Shown one piece after another: positions 8,363 to 16,950 of a stretch of DNA of 64,000 bases. Origin of the DNA: Parendozoicomonas haliclonae (lineage in GTDB: Bacteria; Pseudomonadota; Gammaproteobacteria; Pseudomonadales; Endozoicomonadaceae). The DNA lies in the NCBI RefSeq assembly GCF_900174585.1, contig NZ_FWPT01000007.1, forward strand, positions 62,001 through 126,000. The letters run 5' to 3'. Each line of letters begins with the position of its first letter. Positions within the stretch are counted from its first letter, which is position 1. The position numbers were made by a program, and so were the translations under genes. The notes beneath the pieces were generated by a model, which saw only the letters and a program-made list of their open reading frames with translations, had not been told where the DNA came from and did not search any database.

Positions 8363-9286
8363 TTATTGCAGCTTGCGAAAATCCTGCGGACTCATCGCCG
8401 TTTTCTTTTTAAAGATCCGACTGAAGTACTGCGGATATTCAAAACCTAACTGGTAAGCGATGGTCGACACACTGTCATTGGTGTTCAGCAGGCGGTATTT
8501 AGCCTTTTCCACCAGCTGCAGATGAATCAACTCCTGAGCACAGTTGCCGGTATACTTTCGCAACAGATCACTCATATAGTTGGGTGACATATTCATTTCC
8601 GCAGCGAGCTGCTTCACCGATGGCAATCCGGCCCCTGACAAAGAAGCCTGCTCAAGATGCTCATCCACCAGCGCTTTAAAACGTTCAACACTGTCCTGAT
8701 AGTAGGGTTTACGGGTGAGGAACTGTCGATTGAAAAACCGATCGGTATAGGTCAGCAACAACTCAATACTGGACAGTAGAATACCAAGACTGAACTCATC
8801 CAGATTCTGCCGGGTTTCGCTGCGCACCTCATCCACCAGCCGATTCAATACCTGCTGTTCGCGCTCCGAGGCATGCAAGGCTTCACAGACATCATAAGAA
8901 AAGAAGCCATACTGCTGAATCCTTTGACCCAAAGGGTGCTGCAGCAATAAATCCGGATGAAAGATCAGCGACCAGCCTTCAAGATCTCCCGGCCGGTAAG
9001 CCTCATCCACCTGCATCACCTGCCCCGGCGCATAAGCCCCAATGACTCCACAAGCAAAGTCATACTGTCTGCGACCGTATCGCACCTGACAGGTGTTATT
9101 TCGCTTCAATACCAATTGGTAAAGGTTGCAGCAGATTCTGGCATTCCGATAACTCTCCGGCACATGGGTATCCGCCAGATTCATAACATGAATCAGCGGA
9201 TGATCAGGGGCTTTTCCCGAAGTTATTTGCACAGCGTCGGTCACGCTATCGAACACAATCAAATCAGACACATCAGACATAGCCAC
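8363..9286 (-). CDS. AraC-family transcriptional regulator
   Basis: A 307-residue regulator. The last ~87 residues are an AraC/XylS double helix-turn-helix: the first with VKQLAAEMNMSPNYMSDLLRKY, the second with VSTIAYQLGFEYPQYFSRIFKK and the typical MSPQDFRK end. Residues 20-130 look like an AraC-type cupin sensor domain (GVIGAYAPGQVMQV, GWSLIFHPDLL). It lies 23 bases downstream of an SDR gene on the same strand, so the two probably form an operon and the SDR substrate may be related to the inducer. The ligand and targets are unknown. There is no signal peptide; it is a cytoplasmic DNA-binding protein. Confidence 0.88.
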   Translation of the reverse strand: MAMSDVSDLIVFDSVTDAVQITSGKAPDHPLIHVMNLADTHVPESYRNARICCNLYQLVLKRNNTCQVRYGRRQYDFACGVIGAYAPGQVMQVDEAYRPGDLEGWSLIFHPDLLLQHPLGQRIQQYGFFSYDVCEALHASEREQQVLNRLVDEVRSETRQNLDEFSLGILLSSIELLLTYTDRFFNRQFLTRKPYYQDSVERFKALVDEHLEQASLSGAGLPSVKQLAAEMNMSPNYMSDLLRKYTGNCAQELIHLQLVEKAKYRLLNTNDSVSTIAYQLGFEYPQYFSRIFKKKTAMSPQDFRKLQ

Positions 9287-9309
9287 GATTCTTATTTTGA
9301 GAACCCCGA

Positions 9310-10227
9310 TCAGGCCGGGGATAAAAACAACAGACCAAGAATCTTTTCAGTCGTTTCCCACAAACGCTTACGCTGAAGGCTATCCTCAGCCGCTTTCGGC
9401 AAAGAGTTCCGACCAGGATAACCGCGCCAGTTATTCATTCGCATGGGGCCAATATACTCGCCGCCCACCAGACTTTCATCCGTAGCCGCCATCAGAGTGG
9501 GCAAAGCCCCCATAACAGGCTTCTGGGCCAGCAATGCATTCATGATGATGCCGGTGACTCCCATAGTACGTTGCAGATTGGTAGCGGTATAACCCGGATG
9601 CGCAGCAAGAGCGATCACCTTGCTGCCAGCCTTTTTCAAACGCTCCTGCAGCTCTGCCGCAATCATGCTGTTTGCCAGCTTACTCTGGGAATAAGCCGCC
9701 ATACCATCGAATGACTTTTCAAAATTCAAGTCTTGATAGTAGATATCAGCCTGCTTCATCTTGGCAACAAGACTACTTAAATATACGACACGAGGGCTGT
9801 GCGCCTGCTCAAGCAGCGGCAGGATTCCCGCCGTCAAAGCAAAATGACCCAGATGATTGGTAGCCCACATCAGCTCATAGCCTTCAACAGACTCCTGGCG
9901 ATCCCCAAAATTCATAACCCCGGCATTGTTGATCAGCACATCAATCGGCAAGGCCCAATCCTTCAGCTGCTGAACGCAACTGGCCACAGAGGCCGAATCA
10001 GAAAGATCCAGCTGGATGAGACGGGTTTCCGCTCCCGGAACAACGCTGTCGATCAAACGCTGAGCCCGCTGTCCCTTTTCAAGATCCCGCACCGCAAGAA
10101 TAACTTCCGCTCCCTTACCGGCCAGCACCTTTGCTGCTTCCAGACCAATGCCGCTATTTGCGCCCGTTATCAAAAAGCGCTTACCCGACTGATTGCCGAT
10201 ATGATCACTGTTCCACTTCATGGTCAT
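9310..10227 (-). CDS. Short-chain dehydrogenase/reductase (retinol dehydrogenase-like)
   Basis: A 305-residue classical SDR oxidoreductase using NAD(P)H. The Rossmann glycine motif TGANSGIG is at residues 21-28, NNAG at 100-103, the catalytic serine in YLSSL near 151, and Y179-xxx-K183 in YSQSKLAN. The length and overall pattern resemble the retinol dehydrogenase/WW-domain oxidoreductase/protochlorophyllide-reductase-like branch, whose bacterial substrates are mostly unknown. It is the first gene of a two-gene unit with the AraC regulator and is divergent from the tandem secreted-protein array. Substrate not predicted. Confidence 0.88.
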   Translation of the reverse strand: MTMKWNSDHIGNQSGKRFLITGANSGIGLEAAKVLAGKGAEVILAVRDLEKGQRAQRLIDSVVPGAETRLIQLDLSDSASVASCVQQLKDWALPIDVLINNAGVMNFGDRQESVEGYELMWATNHLGHFALTAGILPLLEQAHSPRVVYLSSLVAKMKQADIYYQDLNFEKSFDGMAAYSQSKLANSMIAAELQERLKKAGSKVIALAAHPGYTATNLQRTMGVTGIIMNALLAQKPVMGALPTLMAATDESLVGGEYIGPMRMNNWRGYPGRNSLPKAAEDSLQRKRLWETTEKILGLLFLSPA

Positions 10228-10361
10228 GCCCTTTTATTTTTGTGAATAACAGGTTTGATTATGAAGCGAAACAACTAACGGCCCGTAATACGATTCCCTG
10301 AAGCTTGTATACAGATTACAGACGACACTCAACACACCGATTTAGCACCAAAGCTCCAAGT

Positions 10362-10390
10362 ACGACATACCCTGAAACCTTGTCTATATT
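10362..10390 (+). promoter_or_regulatory. Promoter of tandem-family copy 1
   Basis: ACGACA, 17 bases, TATATT, preceded by CCAAG and with ACCTTG just before the -10. The same block with the same spacing precedes all four paralogues. Confidence 0.65.
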
Positions 10391-10443
10391 CGCACCACCG
10401 TGCATTACCGTAGTTTCAACATAACTCACAATAATGGTCACTT

Positions 10444-11778
10444 ATGGCTCGGCATTACCGCCCTGTAAATATTGCATCCAACATCATTGCAACCTCGGCA
10501 TTGTTAATGCTCAGTCTGAGCAGCCCTGCGGTTATCATCAAACTGTATGTCAATAACCAGCCAAGCGGATACTCCATTGACGTCAAGGCCGGAGGCGAGA
10601 AAACAACCTTTAATCGTAATCAGCAGCCCGAGGATAGCGACGACACCGAACTACTCGATTGGCTGGTTGGTCACTTCTCCGAAGATGAGCGCAATGGCTT
10701 CGATGAACCCGATGATGACAACCCAGTTCTTGGTGAAAACACCACGAACAACATCTACCGCTTTGCCCGCGCATTGCACAAGGGTGATCGCCTGGTGCGA
10801 TTAGGTGACGAAGACCTCAATATGAAAAAGCTGTTTGTAAATGAACAGCCACCGCAACTCTATTTCCACAAGCAAGGCCTCAATCATTTTTCCAGCTTTG
10901 AAGGTGATGTACAGGTTGACCCCATTAGCAAAAACGAGATCAGGGCGGATGACCGAAGAGCGACAACGAATGCACTCATCGTGATACGCCAGCGCCTTTA
11001 CCCTACGCCGACAGCCGACGCGACACCCGATCTTAAACCAGCCGCAGTCGTTGAATATGCCTTTACCCGCACGACCGGCGACGATGTCTTCCCAGCCTAT
11101 ATCAACATCTACAGACCGGAATCGGTAGGCGGCCTTAGCACAAGACTCAACTACATGCGCACAGCAGGTTCTGCAGCCCTGTTCCAGAATCAACTTACTG
11201 GCCATATCTCCCTTGTGGACAGTACGATCAATGAAGATTTCTGGCTCCCCCACGAACAACTGCAATCAGGTTTAGACATCATTGATCGAAGCCTTCTGTT
11301 TGGACTGGGAGCCGCTGCCCTGCCCTATATTGGCTCTGGGCTCATCCATATGGCAGGAGCAACCCCAATGACCATTGAAGGTCTTTCAACCACACTCAGC
11401 TCACTGAATATCTGGAAGGATGCAGCCTCGCACGCTTATGCCACGGTTCCTTTGAGACTGTCATGCCTGCTCGCTCGCGGGGCCAGTACGGCCACGACAC
11501 ACTATTGTCGAAAAATCAATGACGAAGCTCGGCCCGTGGTCTTTACCAAAGATCTGGTGGCCTACACCCTGCAACACAACCATAATAAAGGCGCAAAGGA
11601 AGTCCATTCCATCTCCCCGTTTCGCTCAGCCTTCTGTTTCACTTCAAGCCCGCAAGTCATCAATACTGAAATTCGCACACGGAAAAGTCAGCCAGAAGCT
11701 GTTCAGGGTGCCAGCCACAACTATACCTCTCTGGCAAACTTCCAGCCCATCCACTCAGTTTTGAGAAAAAGAAAATAA
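10444..11778 (+). CDS. Unrecognised exported protein, tandem-family copy 1
   Basis: A 444-residue protein of a family I do not recognise; three more copies follow. Residues 12-32 are hydrophobic and signal-like (IIATSALLMLSL) but lack a clean AxA cleavage site. Next come a YVNNQPSGYSIDVKAGG segment, an acidic module at about 57-80 (DDTELLDWLVGHFSEDE, FDEPDDD), a middle with FSSFEGDVQVDPIS, LIVIRQRLY and YINIYRPESVGGL, and a second hydrophobic stretch at about 280-300 (GLGAAALPYIGSG). The tail carries EIRTRK and ends LRKRK. The layout suggests an exported protein with a buried or membrane-inserting hairpin and a basic end. The ATG at 10444 aligns with the starts of copies 2 and 3. No function is assigned. 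Confidence 0.85.
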   Translation: MARHYRPVNIASNIIATSALLMLSLSSPAVIIKLYVNNQPSGYSIDVKAGGEKTTFNRNQQPEDSDDTELLDWLVGHFSEDERNGFDEPDDDNPVLGENTTNNIYRFARALHKGDRLVRLGDEDLNMKKLFVNEQPPQLYFHKQGLNHFSSFEGDVQVDPISKNEIRADDRRATTNALIVIRQRLYPTPTADATPDLKPAAVVEYAFTRTTGDDVFPAYINIYRPESVGGLSTRLNYMRTAGSAALFQNQLTGHISLVDSTINEDFWLPHEQLQSGLDIIDRSLLFGLGAAALPYIGSGLIHMAGATPMTIEGLSTTLSSLNIWKDAASHAYATVPLRLSCLLARGASTATTHYCRKINDEARPVVFTKDLVAYTLQHNHNKGAKEVHSISPFRSAFCFTSSPQVINTEIRTRKSQPEAVQGASHNYTSLANFQPIHSVLRKRK

Positions 11779-11840
11779 CGGCTGAACAGAAAGCGTTAAC
11801 CACTCGTTTTTTCTTAAGCAATGGCACTAAGGCACCAAGT

Positions 11841-11869
11841 GCGACAACCCCAAAAACCTTGCCTATATT
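11841..11869 (+). promoter_or_regulatory. Promoter of tandem-family copy 2
   Basis: GCGACA (11841-11846), a 17-base spacer ending ACCTTGCC, and TATATT (11864-11869). It matches the block before copies 1, 3 and 4, so copy 2 is not merely read through from copy 1. Confidence 0.65.
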
Positions 11870-11910
11870 CCCAGCCGCAGTTTCAACCCATCTCACCGAA
11901 ATGGTCACTT

Positions 11911-13245
11911 ATGGTTCAGCATTGCCGCCTCAGAAACATCGTATCCGGTGCCATTGCGGCCTTGGTATTGTCACTGCTCAGCCTGAACAGTCCTGCGGTT
12001 ATTATCAATCTTTATGCCAACAATCAGCCAACCGGATACTCCATTGACATCAGGGCCGGAGGTGGAAAAACACCATTCAATTCCCGTCAACAGCCCGAGG
12101 ATATTACCGACACAGAACTGCTCGACTGGCTGGTTGGCCACTTCTCTGAGGATGACCGTGCAGGCTTCGATGAACCCGATGATGACAACCTGGTTCTTGG
12201 TGAAGCCACCACTAATAACATCTATAGTCTTGCCCGCGCACTGCATCTTGGAGATCGACTGGTAAGGTCAGGCGAAGAAACCATCAATATCCGCAAGCTG
12301 TTTGTCAGAGAGCAGCCGCCGCAACTCTATTTTAAAAAACAGGGTTGTAGCCATTTCTCCAGCTTTGAAGGTGACGTACAGGTTGATCCTATTGGCCAAC
12401 ACCAGATCAAGGATAAGAATCAAAGAACAACAATTGACGCACTGATCGTGATACGGCAGCGCCTTTACCGCACGCCAAAAGAACATCAGCCACAAGATCT
12501 TAGACCTAGTGCTGTCGTTGAATATGCATTTTCCCGCACGACCGGCGACAGTATCTTCCCAGCCTACATCAACATCTACAGACCGGAATCGGTGGGTGGT
12601 CTCGGCACACGACTGGACTATATGCACACAGCTGGCTCCGCAATGCTGTTCCAGAACCAGTACATTGGGCACTCATCTTTTGTGGACAGCACAACCAATA
12701 GCGATGTCTGGATACCCCGTAAACAACAGGAATCTGCCTTCGACATCATTGAACGAGGCGTTCTGTTTGGACTGGGAGCTGCTGCCGTGCCTTATATTGG
12801 CTCCGGAATCACCCAATTGGCAGGAGCCGTTCCAATCACCGTTGAAGGCCTTTCAACCACATTCAGCTCACTGGAGATATGGAAGGACGTCGCTATGCAC
12901 GCCTATGCAGAGGTTCCCTCAACAATACCATCCCTGCTCGCCGCCGGGACCAGCATTGGCACGATGCGTTATTTCCGAAGGGTCAATAACGAAGCACGCC
13001 CTCTGATCTTTACCAAAGATCTGCTGACCTACACCCTGCAACATAACCATGATGAAGGCGTGAAGGATGTCCATTCCATTTCCCCGCTCCGTTCAGCCTT
13101 CTCTTCCACTTCAAGCCAGCAAACTATCAATACTGAAATTCGCACGCGAAAAAGCCCGCTTGAAGCGGTTCAGGGTGCCAATCACGCCTATACCGCTCTG
13201 GCAACCTTTCCACCCATCCAATCCAATTTAAGAAAAAGAAAATAA
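11911..13245 (+). CDS. Unrecognised exported protein, tandem-family copy 2
   Basis: A 444-residue paralogue of the gene just upstream. I placed the start at ATG 11911 (MVQHCRLRNIV) because it aligns with the starts of copies 1 and 3 and lies 42 bases after the -10 box; the open frame extends 30 codons further upstream, but that part overlaps the promoter. The same landmarks appear in order: hydrophobic N-terminus, YANNQPTGYSIDIRAGG, DTELLDWLVGHFSEDD, FDEPDDDN, FSSFEGDVQVDPI, LIVIRQRLY, YINIYRPESVGGL, GLGAAAVPYIGSG, FTKDLLTYTLQHNHDEG, EIRTRK, and a LRKRK end. Copy 2 appears closest to copy 1 by eye. Function unknown. Confidence 0.85.
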   Translation: MVQHCRLRNIVSGAIAALVLSLLSLNSPAVIINLYANNQPTGYSIDIRAGGGKTPFNSRQQPEDITDTELLDWLVGHFSEDDRAGFDEPDDDNLVLGEATTNNIYSLARALHLGDRLVRSGEETINIRKLFVREQPPQLYFKKQGCSHFSSFEGDVQVDPIGQHQIKDKNQRTTIDALIVIRQRLYRTPKEHQPQDLRPSAVVEYAFSRTTGDSIFPAYINIYRPESVGGLGTRLDYMHTAGSAMLFQNQYIGHSSFVDSTTNSDVWIPRKQQESAFDIIERGVLFGLGAAAVPYIGSGITQLAGAVPITVEGLSTTFSSLEIWKDVAMHAYAEVPSTIPSLLAAGTSIGTMRYFRRVNNEARPLIFTKDLLTYTLQHNHDEGVKDVHSISPLRSAFSSTSSQQTINTEIRTRKSPLEAVQGANHAYTALATFPPIQSNLRKRK

Positions 13246-13307
13246 CAGTTGAACAGAAAGCTTTTTCCACACGCCTTTTCTTAAGCAATGGCACCAAAGC
13301 ACCAAGA

Positions 13308-13336
13308 ACGACAAGCCCCTGAACCTTGCCTATATT
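13308..13336 (+). promoter_or_regulatory. Promoter of tandem-family copy 3
   Basis: ACGACA (13308-13313), a 17-base spacer ending ACCTTGCC, and TATATT (13331-13336), again the shared block. Confidence 0.65.
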
Positions 13337-13410
13337 CTCACTGTCGTACATTCCTACAGCTTCCATGCAGCTCGTTAAACCTTTCTGACCTCTCACCAAA
13401 GGAGTCACTG

Positions 13411-14754
13411 ATGGCTCAGCATCGTTTTTTCAGAAACATTCTGTCCAGCGCCATAACAGCCTCTGCTTTATCATTGTTAAGCTCAGCCAGTCAGGCCTAT
13501 GAGACACCACTCTATGCCAACAACAAGCCAACAGGATATTCCATCGACATCAGAGCCGGAGGTGCACCAACGCAATTTAATGCCCATCAGCAACACGAGG
13601 ATATTGCCGACGAAGAATTGCTCGATATGCTGGTCGGTCATTTCTCTGAAGACGATCGTGATGGCTTCGATGAGCCCGATGATGACAACCCTGTAATCGG
13701 TGAAACGACGACTAACACCATCTACAGTCTTGCCCGCGCCCTGCATCAGGGTGATCGACTTGTACGTTTAGGTGAAGAAGCCATCAATATGCGCAAGCTG
13801 TTTGTGAATGAGCGCGTGCCACAACTTCATTTCGACAAGCAGGGGCTTAATCACTTTTCCAGCTTTGAAGGCGATGTGCAGGTTGACCCCATAAGTAAAC
13901 GTCAGATCAAGGGCAAGGATGAAAAAACAACAACCAACGCGCTTATCGTGATCCGCCAGCGCCTTTATCGCAAACCATCAGGCCGCGAGGCACAAGATCT
14001 TAGACCAAACGCTGTCGTCGAATATGCATTTACCCGCACAACCGGAGCCAATGTCATCCCGGCCTACATCAATATCTACAGACCAGAATCGGTGGGCGGC
14101 CTTGCCACACGACTGAACTACATGCGCACCTCCGCTTCGGCAACTCTGTTTCAGAATCAACGCACCGGACACCCATCCTATGTAAACAGCATTACCCAGG
14201 ACGGTGTCTGGGTACCTCGTCAGCAACAGGCATCGACATTCGGTGTTATTGAACAAGGAGCTATATGGGGCATAGGTGCAGCTGCCCTTCCCTATGCCGG
14301 CGTAGGACTTGCCCATCTGGCCGAAACAATACCGCCTACCGTGGAAGGCCTGTCCACCGCCTTCAGCACCTGGGGACTCTGGAAAGATGCCGCCATGGCC
14401 GCCTATACCGAAGTTCCAGCGGAGTTAACGGCCGCACTCTTCGGCACAACCACTGTCGGTGCAACCCTGTCATTCCGAAAAATCAACAATGAAGCCCGAC
14501 CTAAGGTTTTTGTTAAAGACCTCATAAACTACACCCTGCAAAACAACCATGAGGCGGGTGTGAAAGCTCCCTTATCCATCTCACCGCTTCGTTCAGCCAT
14601 CTCCCGCACTTCAAGCCTGCAAACTGTCAATACAGAAATTCGCACGCGAAACAGTCGACCTGATGCCGTTCAAGGTGCCAGTCACAGCAATACTTCTCTG
14701 GCAACTTGCCACCCCAGCCATTCCAGCCATTCCGGTTTGAGAAAAAGACACTGA
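13411..14754 (+). CDS. Unrecognised exported protein, tandem-family copy 3
   Basis: A 447-residue paralogue. The ATG at 13411 has an AGGAG seven bases upstream (AAGGAGTCACTG), the clearest ribosome-binding site of the four. Here the N-terminal hydrophobic segment ends SASQA followed by YETP, a good signal-peptidase I site, which supports export for the whole family. The acidic module (DEELLDMLVGHFSEDD, FDEPDDDN), FSSFEGDVQVDPIS, LIVIRQRLY, YINIYRPESVGGL and a hydrophobic IGAAALPYAGVG are retained. It ends HSGLRKRH after a short histidine/serine-rich stretch (HPSHSSHS) not present in copies 1 and 2. Function unknown. Confidence 0.85.
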   Translation: MAQHRFFRNILSSAITASALSLLSSASQAYETPLYANNKPTGYSIDIRAGGAPTQFNAHQQHEDIADEELLDMLVGHFSEDDRDGFDEPDDDNPVIGETTTNTIYSLARALHQGDRLVRLGEEAINMRKLFVNERVPQLHFDKQGLNHFSSFEGDVQVDPISKRQIKGKDEKTTTNALIVIRQRLYRKPSGREAQDLRPNAVVEYAFTRTTGANVIPAYINIYRPESVGGLATRLNYMRTSASATLFQNQRTGHPSYVNSITQDGVWVPRQQQASTFGVIEQGAIWGIGAAALPYAGVGLAHLAETIPPTVEGLSTAFSTWGLWKDAAMAAYTEVPAELTAALFGTTTVGATLSFRKINNEARPKVFVKDLINYTLQNNHEAGVKAPLSISPLRSAISRTSSLQTVNTEIRTRNSRPDAVQGASHSNTSLATCHPSHSSHSGLRKRH

Positions 14755-14808
14755 ACAGAAAGCGTCAGCTAAACACCTTTCTTAAGCGATGGCACCAAGG
14801 GCCTGAGA

Positions 14809-14837
14809 GCGACAGGATTGGAAAGCTTTTCTATAGT
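14809..14837 (+). promoter_or_regulatory. Promoter of tandem-family copy 4
   Basis: GCGACA (14809-14814), a 17-base spacer, and TATAGT (14832-14837). The spacer sequence has drifted but its length is unchanged. Confidence 0.6.
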
Positions 14838-14919
14838 TTCACCTCAGGCCATGACTGGTAGTGATAGCTCCCAGTCTCTTCCATTCTGCCAATAGCGCCT
14901 CTTCCAATAACGACAGCCT

Positions 14920-16275
14920 ATGCCTCGCATCTATTTCCATCTTTGCGCAGCTTTCATACTGACAACGCTCAACCTTTTCAGCTTACAGGCCAAAGCCGCT
15001 ACGGTGCCTCTGTACGTTAATGAAAAGCCTTCCGGCTACGTGATTAACTACCACTATGTTGGCAGTGGTGATCGTCTTCCCTTCAAAACGAATCAGCAGG
15101 CTGAAAGCCATAACGATACGGAGCTGCTTGATTGGCTGGTAGGGCACTTCACAAATGAAGAGAGAGAAGAATTTGTCGAACCCGGAGAGAACAACCTGAC
15201 TATTGGTAGAACAACACTACGCAATATACATGACATGGCTCTCGCCCTGCATAAGGGAGACCGCCAGATCAGAGCTGAGGGTGTAGACATTATTTTTATG
15301 AACGAGCTTTTTACCCAAAAAACCCTCCCCAACCTCTCGTTTCAAAATCCAGGAGAGACTTTCGCCTCCCGCTTTGAGGGAGATATACAACTTGACCCTA
15401 TACCGATCAGAAAGCCTTCTGACCATAAACAAGATGCCACCCAAATACCCGAAAGCACTGAATCTCTGGTCGTAATCAGGCAAAAACTGTACAGAACCAT
15501 TAATGAGAATAAGGATGTGGACGTCTATGTTATGACAGAGCCCGCCCGGGCCGTAATTGAATATATATTCACCCGATGTACAGACGATGCCATTACCCCA
15601 TTGCGCATCAATATTTATCGTCCAGAGGATATCAGCGTCCCCCGCCTCAGCCATTTTTCCAGCGGCCTGTCTGTCTCGATTCAGCCGAGCAGTCACCCCC
15701 AGCTCAATGGCGAATTCTGGGTGGCCCGGCACGAGTCACCACCATCTTTCGGGGCACTTCTGCCAACCATCCTGCTTGCCGCTGCAACGGCAGCCTACCC
15801 CTACTTCTACGGAGCTGCGTACCACCTCACTGGCACTTCAATCTATATCACCGAAGGCCTTTCCTCTGCCCTCAGCTCATTAAGCACACTGCAAGAGACA
15901 TTACGGAGCGCCGTTGATATGGTGCCACCCAAAATGCCAGTCATTTTAGGGGCAATAGCCATGGGCGGAGGGCTTGCCTACCACGGCGGCATGGCCTATC
16001 AGTACAAGGTACGAAGAGATACACAGCCGATCGACTTTGCCAAGTGGCTGGTCACCACCGTGCTGACCCATAATCATCCGGATGTCGCAAGACCCAACAC
16101 AGCCTCACCTATTACCGCCTCATTCTCATCGTCCCGTGGATTTCATGCCGTCGAAGCGGAAGTCCGCACACGCAGAACACCTTATGCCCCAATTCAGCAA
16201 GCCAGCCATAACCAGACTGCAATGATTCGTTTTGACCACTCCGGTGGCGGCCTGCGATTTCGGGGCAACAAATAG
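14920..16275 (+). CDS. Unrecognised exported protein, tandem-family copy 4 (divergent)
   Basis: A 451-residue, clearly diverged fourth member. It keeps the order of landmarks: signal peptide ending LQAKA then ATVPLYVNEKPSGYVI, DTELLDWLVGHFTNEE, an acidic FVEPGENN, FASRFEGDIQLDPI, LVVIRQKLY, AVIEYIFTR, RINIYRPED, a hydrophobic ILLAAATAAYPYFYG stretch near 285-300, VEAEVRTRR and QQASHNQTA. It has lost the RKRK end (GGLRFRGNK instead). The AKA cleavage site again supports export. It ends 9 bases before the convergent DUF1285 gene, with no obvious terminator between them. Function unknown. Confidence 0.83.
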   Translation: MPRIYFHLCAAFILTTLNLFSLQAKAATVPLYVNEKPSGYVINYHYVGSGDRLPFKTNQQAESHNDTELLDWLVGHFTNEEREEFVEPGENNLTIGRTTLRNIHDMALALHKGDRQIRAEGVDIIFMNELFTQKTLPNLSFQNPGETFASRFEGDIQLDPIPIRKPSDHKQDATQIPESTESLVVIRQKLYRTINENKDVDVYVMTEPARAVIEYIFTRCTDDAITPLRINIYRPEDISVPRLSHFSSGLSVSIQPSSHPQLNGEFWVARHESPPSFGALLPTILLAAATAAYPYFYGAAYHLTGTSIYITEGLSSALSSLSTLQETLRSAVDMVPPKMPVILGAIAMGGGLAYHGGMAYQYKVRRDTQPIDFAKWLVTTVLTHNHPDVARPNTASPITASFSSSRGFHAVEAEVRTRRTPYAPIQQASHNQTAMIRFDHSGGGLRFRGNK

Positions 16276-16284
16276 TGGCAGCCC

Positions 16285-16851
16285 CTAGGAAACCGGAGCA
16301 ATCCGGAAAAACTCACCCGCACTTTCCACACCAAACCATTCAACACCATCGATCAATGTCGGTTTGGCCATTTCCACCAACTCATAAAACACATTCCGGT
16401 GAATACGTGCCTCCAGCCGGTCACGAATCAGAATATAGGGGCGAGGCTCCTGAGTTTGAGGGTCCAGCTCAACCCGCATGGGATTCTCGGCACTGGCCAC
16501 AACGGTATCACCAACACTGGTGGTAAATTCCAGCACCTGAGCCCCTTCCACATCACGGACCTGGACTGCAGTGACCACAAAAGGAACATCTTCAACGGTA
16601 ATCCCCACCTTCTCGACCGGGGTCACCAGAAAATAGTCGTCATCATCACGACGCAGCACGGTGGAAAAGAGGCGCACCATCCGTTCCCGACCAATCGGGC
16701 TACCCATATAGTGCCAGCTGCCATCAGCCTTGATGACCATATCAATATCGCCGCAGAAGGGAGGATGCCAGTCGTGCACCGGGGGCAACCGACCTTCCTT
16801 TTTACTGCGGGCAATCTGCTCCAACAGGTTGTTTGCCTTTTCTGCTGTCAT
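16285..16851 (-). CDS. DUF1285 family protein
   Basis: A 188-residue cytoplasmic protein of the DUF1285 family, common in proteobacteria. The family pattern is plain: [18 protein letters not shown] near residues 23-40, then [40 protein letters not shown] and [20 protein letters not shown]. Solved members are small beta-rich folds of unknown activity, so I assign no reaction. It is divergent from the YiiX-like hydrolase gene, sharing a ~100-base promoter region, and convergent with the tandem-family copy 4. Confidence 0.88.
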   Translation of the reverse strand: MTAEKANNLLEQIARSKKEGRLPPVHDWHPPFCGDIDMVIKADGSWHYMGSPIGRERMVRLFSTVLRRDDDDYFLVTPVEKVGITVEDVPFVVTAVQVRDVEGAQVLEFTTSVGDTVVASAENPMRVELDPQTQEPRPYILIRDRLEARIHRNVFYELVEMAKPTLIDGVEWFGVESAGEFFRIAPVS

Positions 16852-16950
16852 TACTCCGTCCCCGAATCTTCACAGATCTGCAACACACAGATGCCATAGT
16901 TTTTATAGGTAGTATATGGGTTGTCAGGCTGTAAAATCGAGGAAACAACC

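Noticed and set aside
11821-11910. An extended N-terminus for tandem-family copy 2 (and likewise 13288-13410 for copy 3)
   Set aside because: These open stretches overlap the predicted promoters and do not align with copy 1; the internal ATG codons match across copies.
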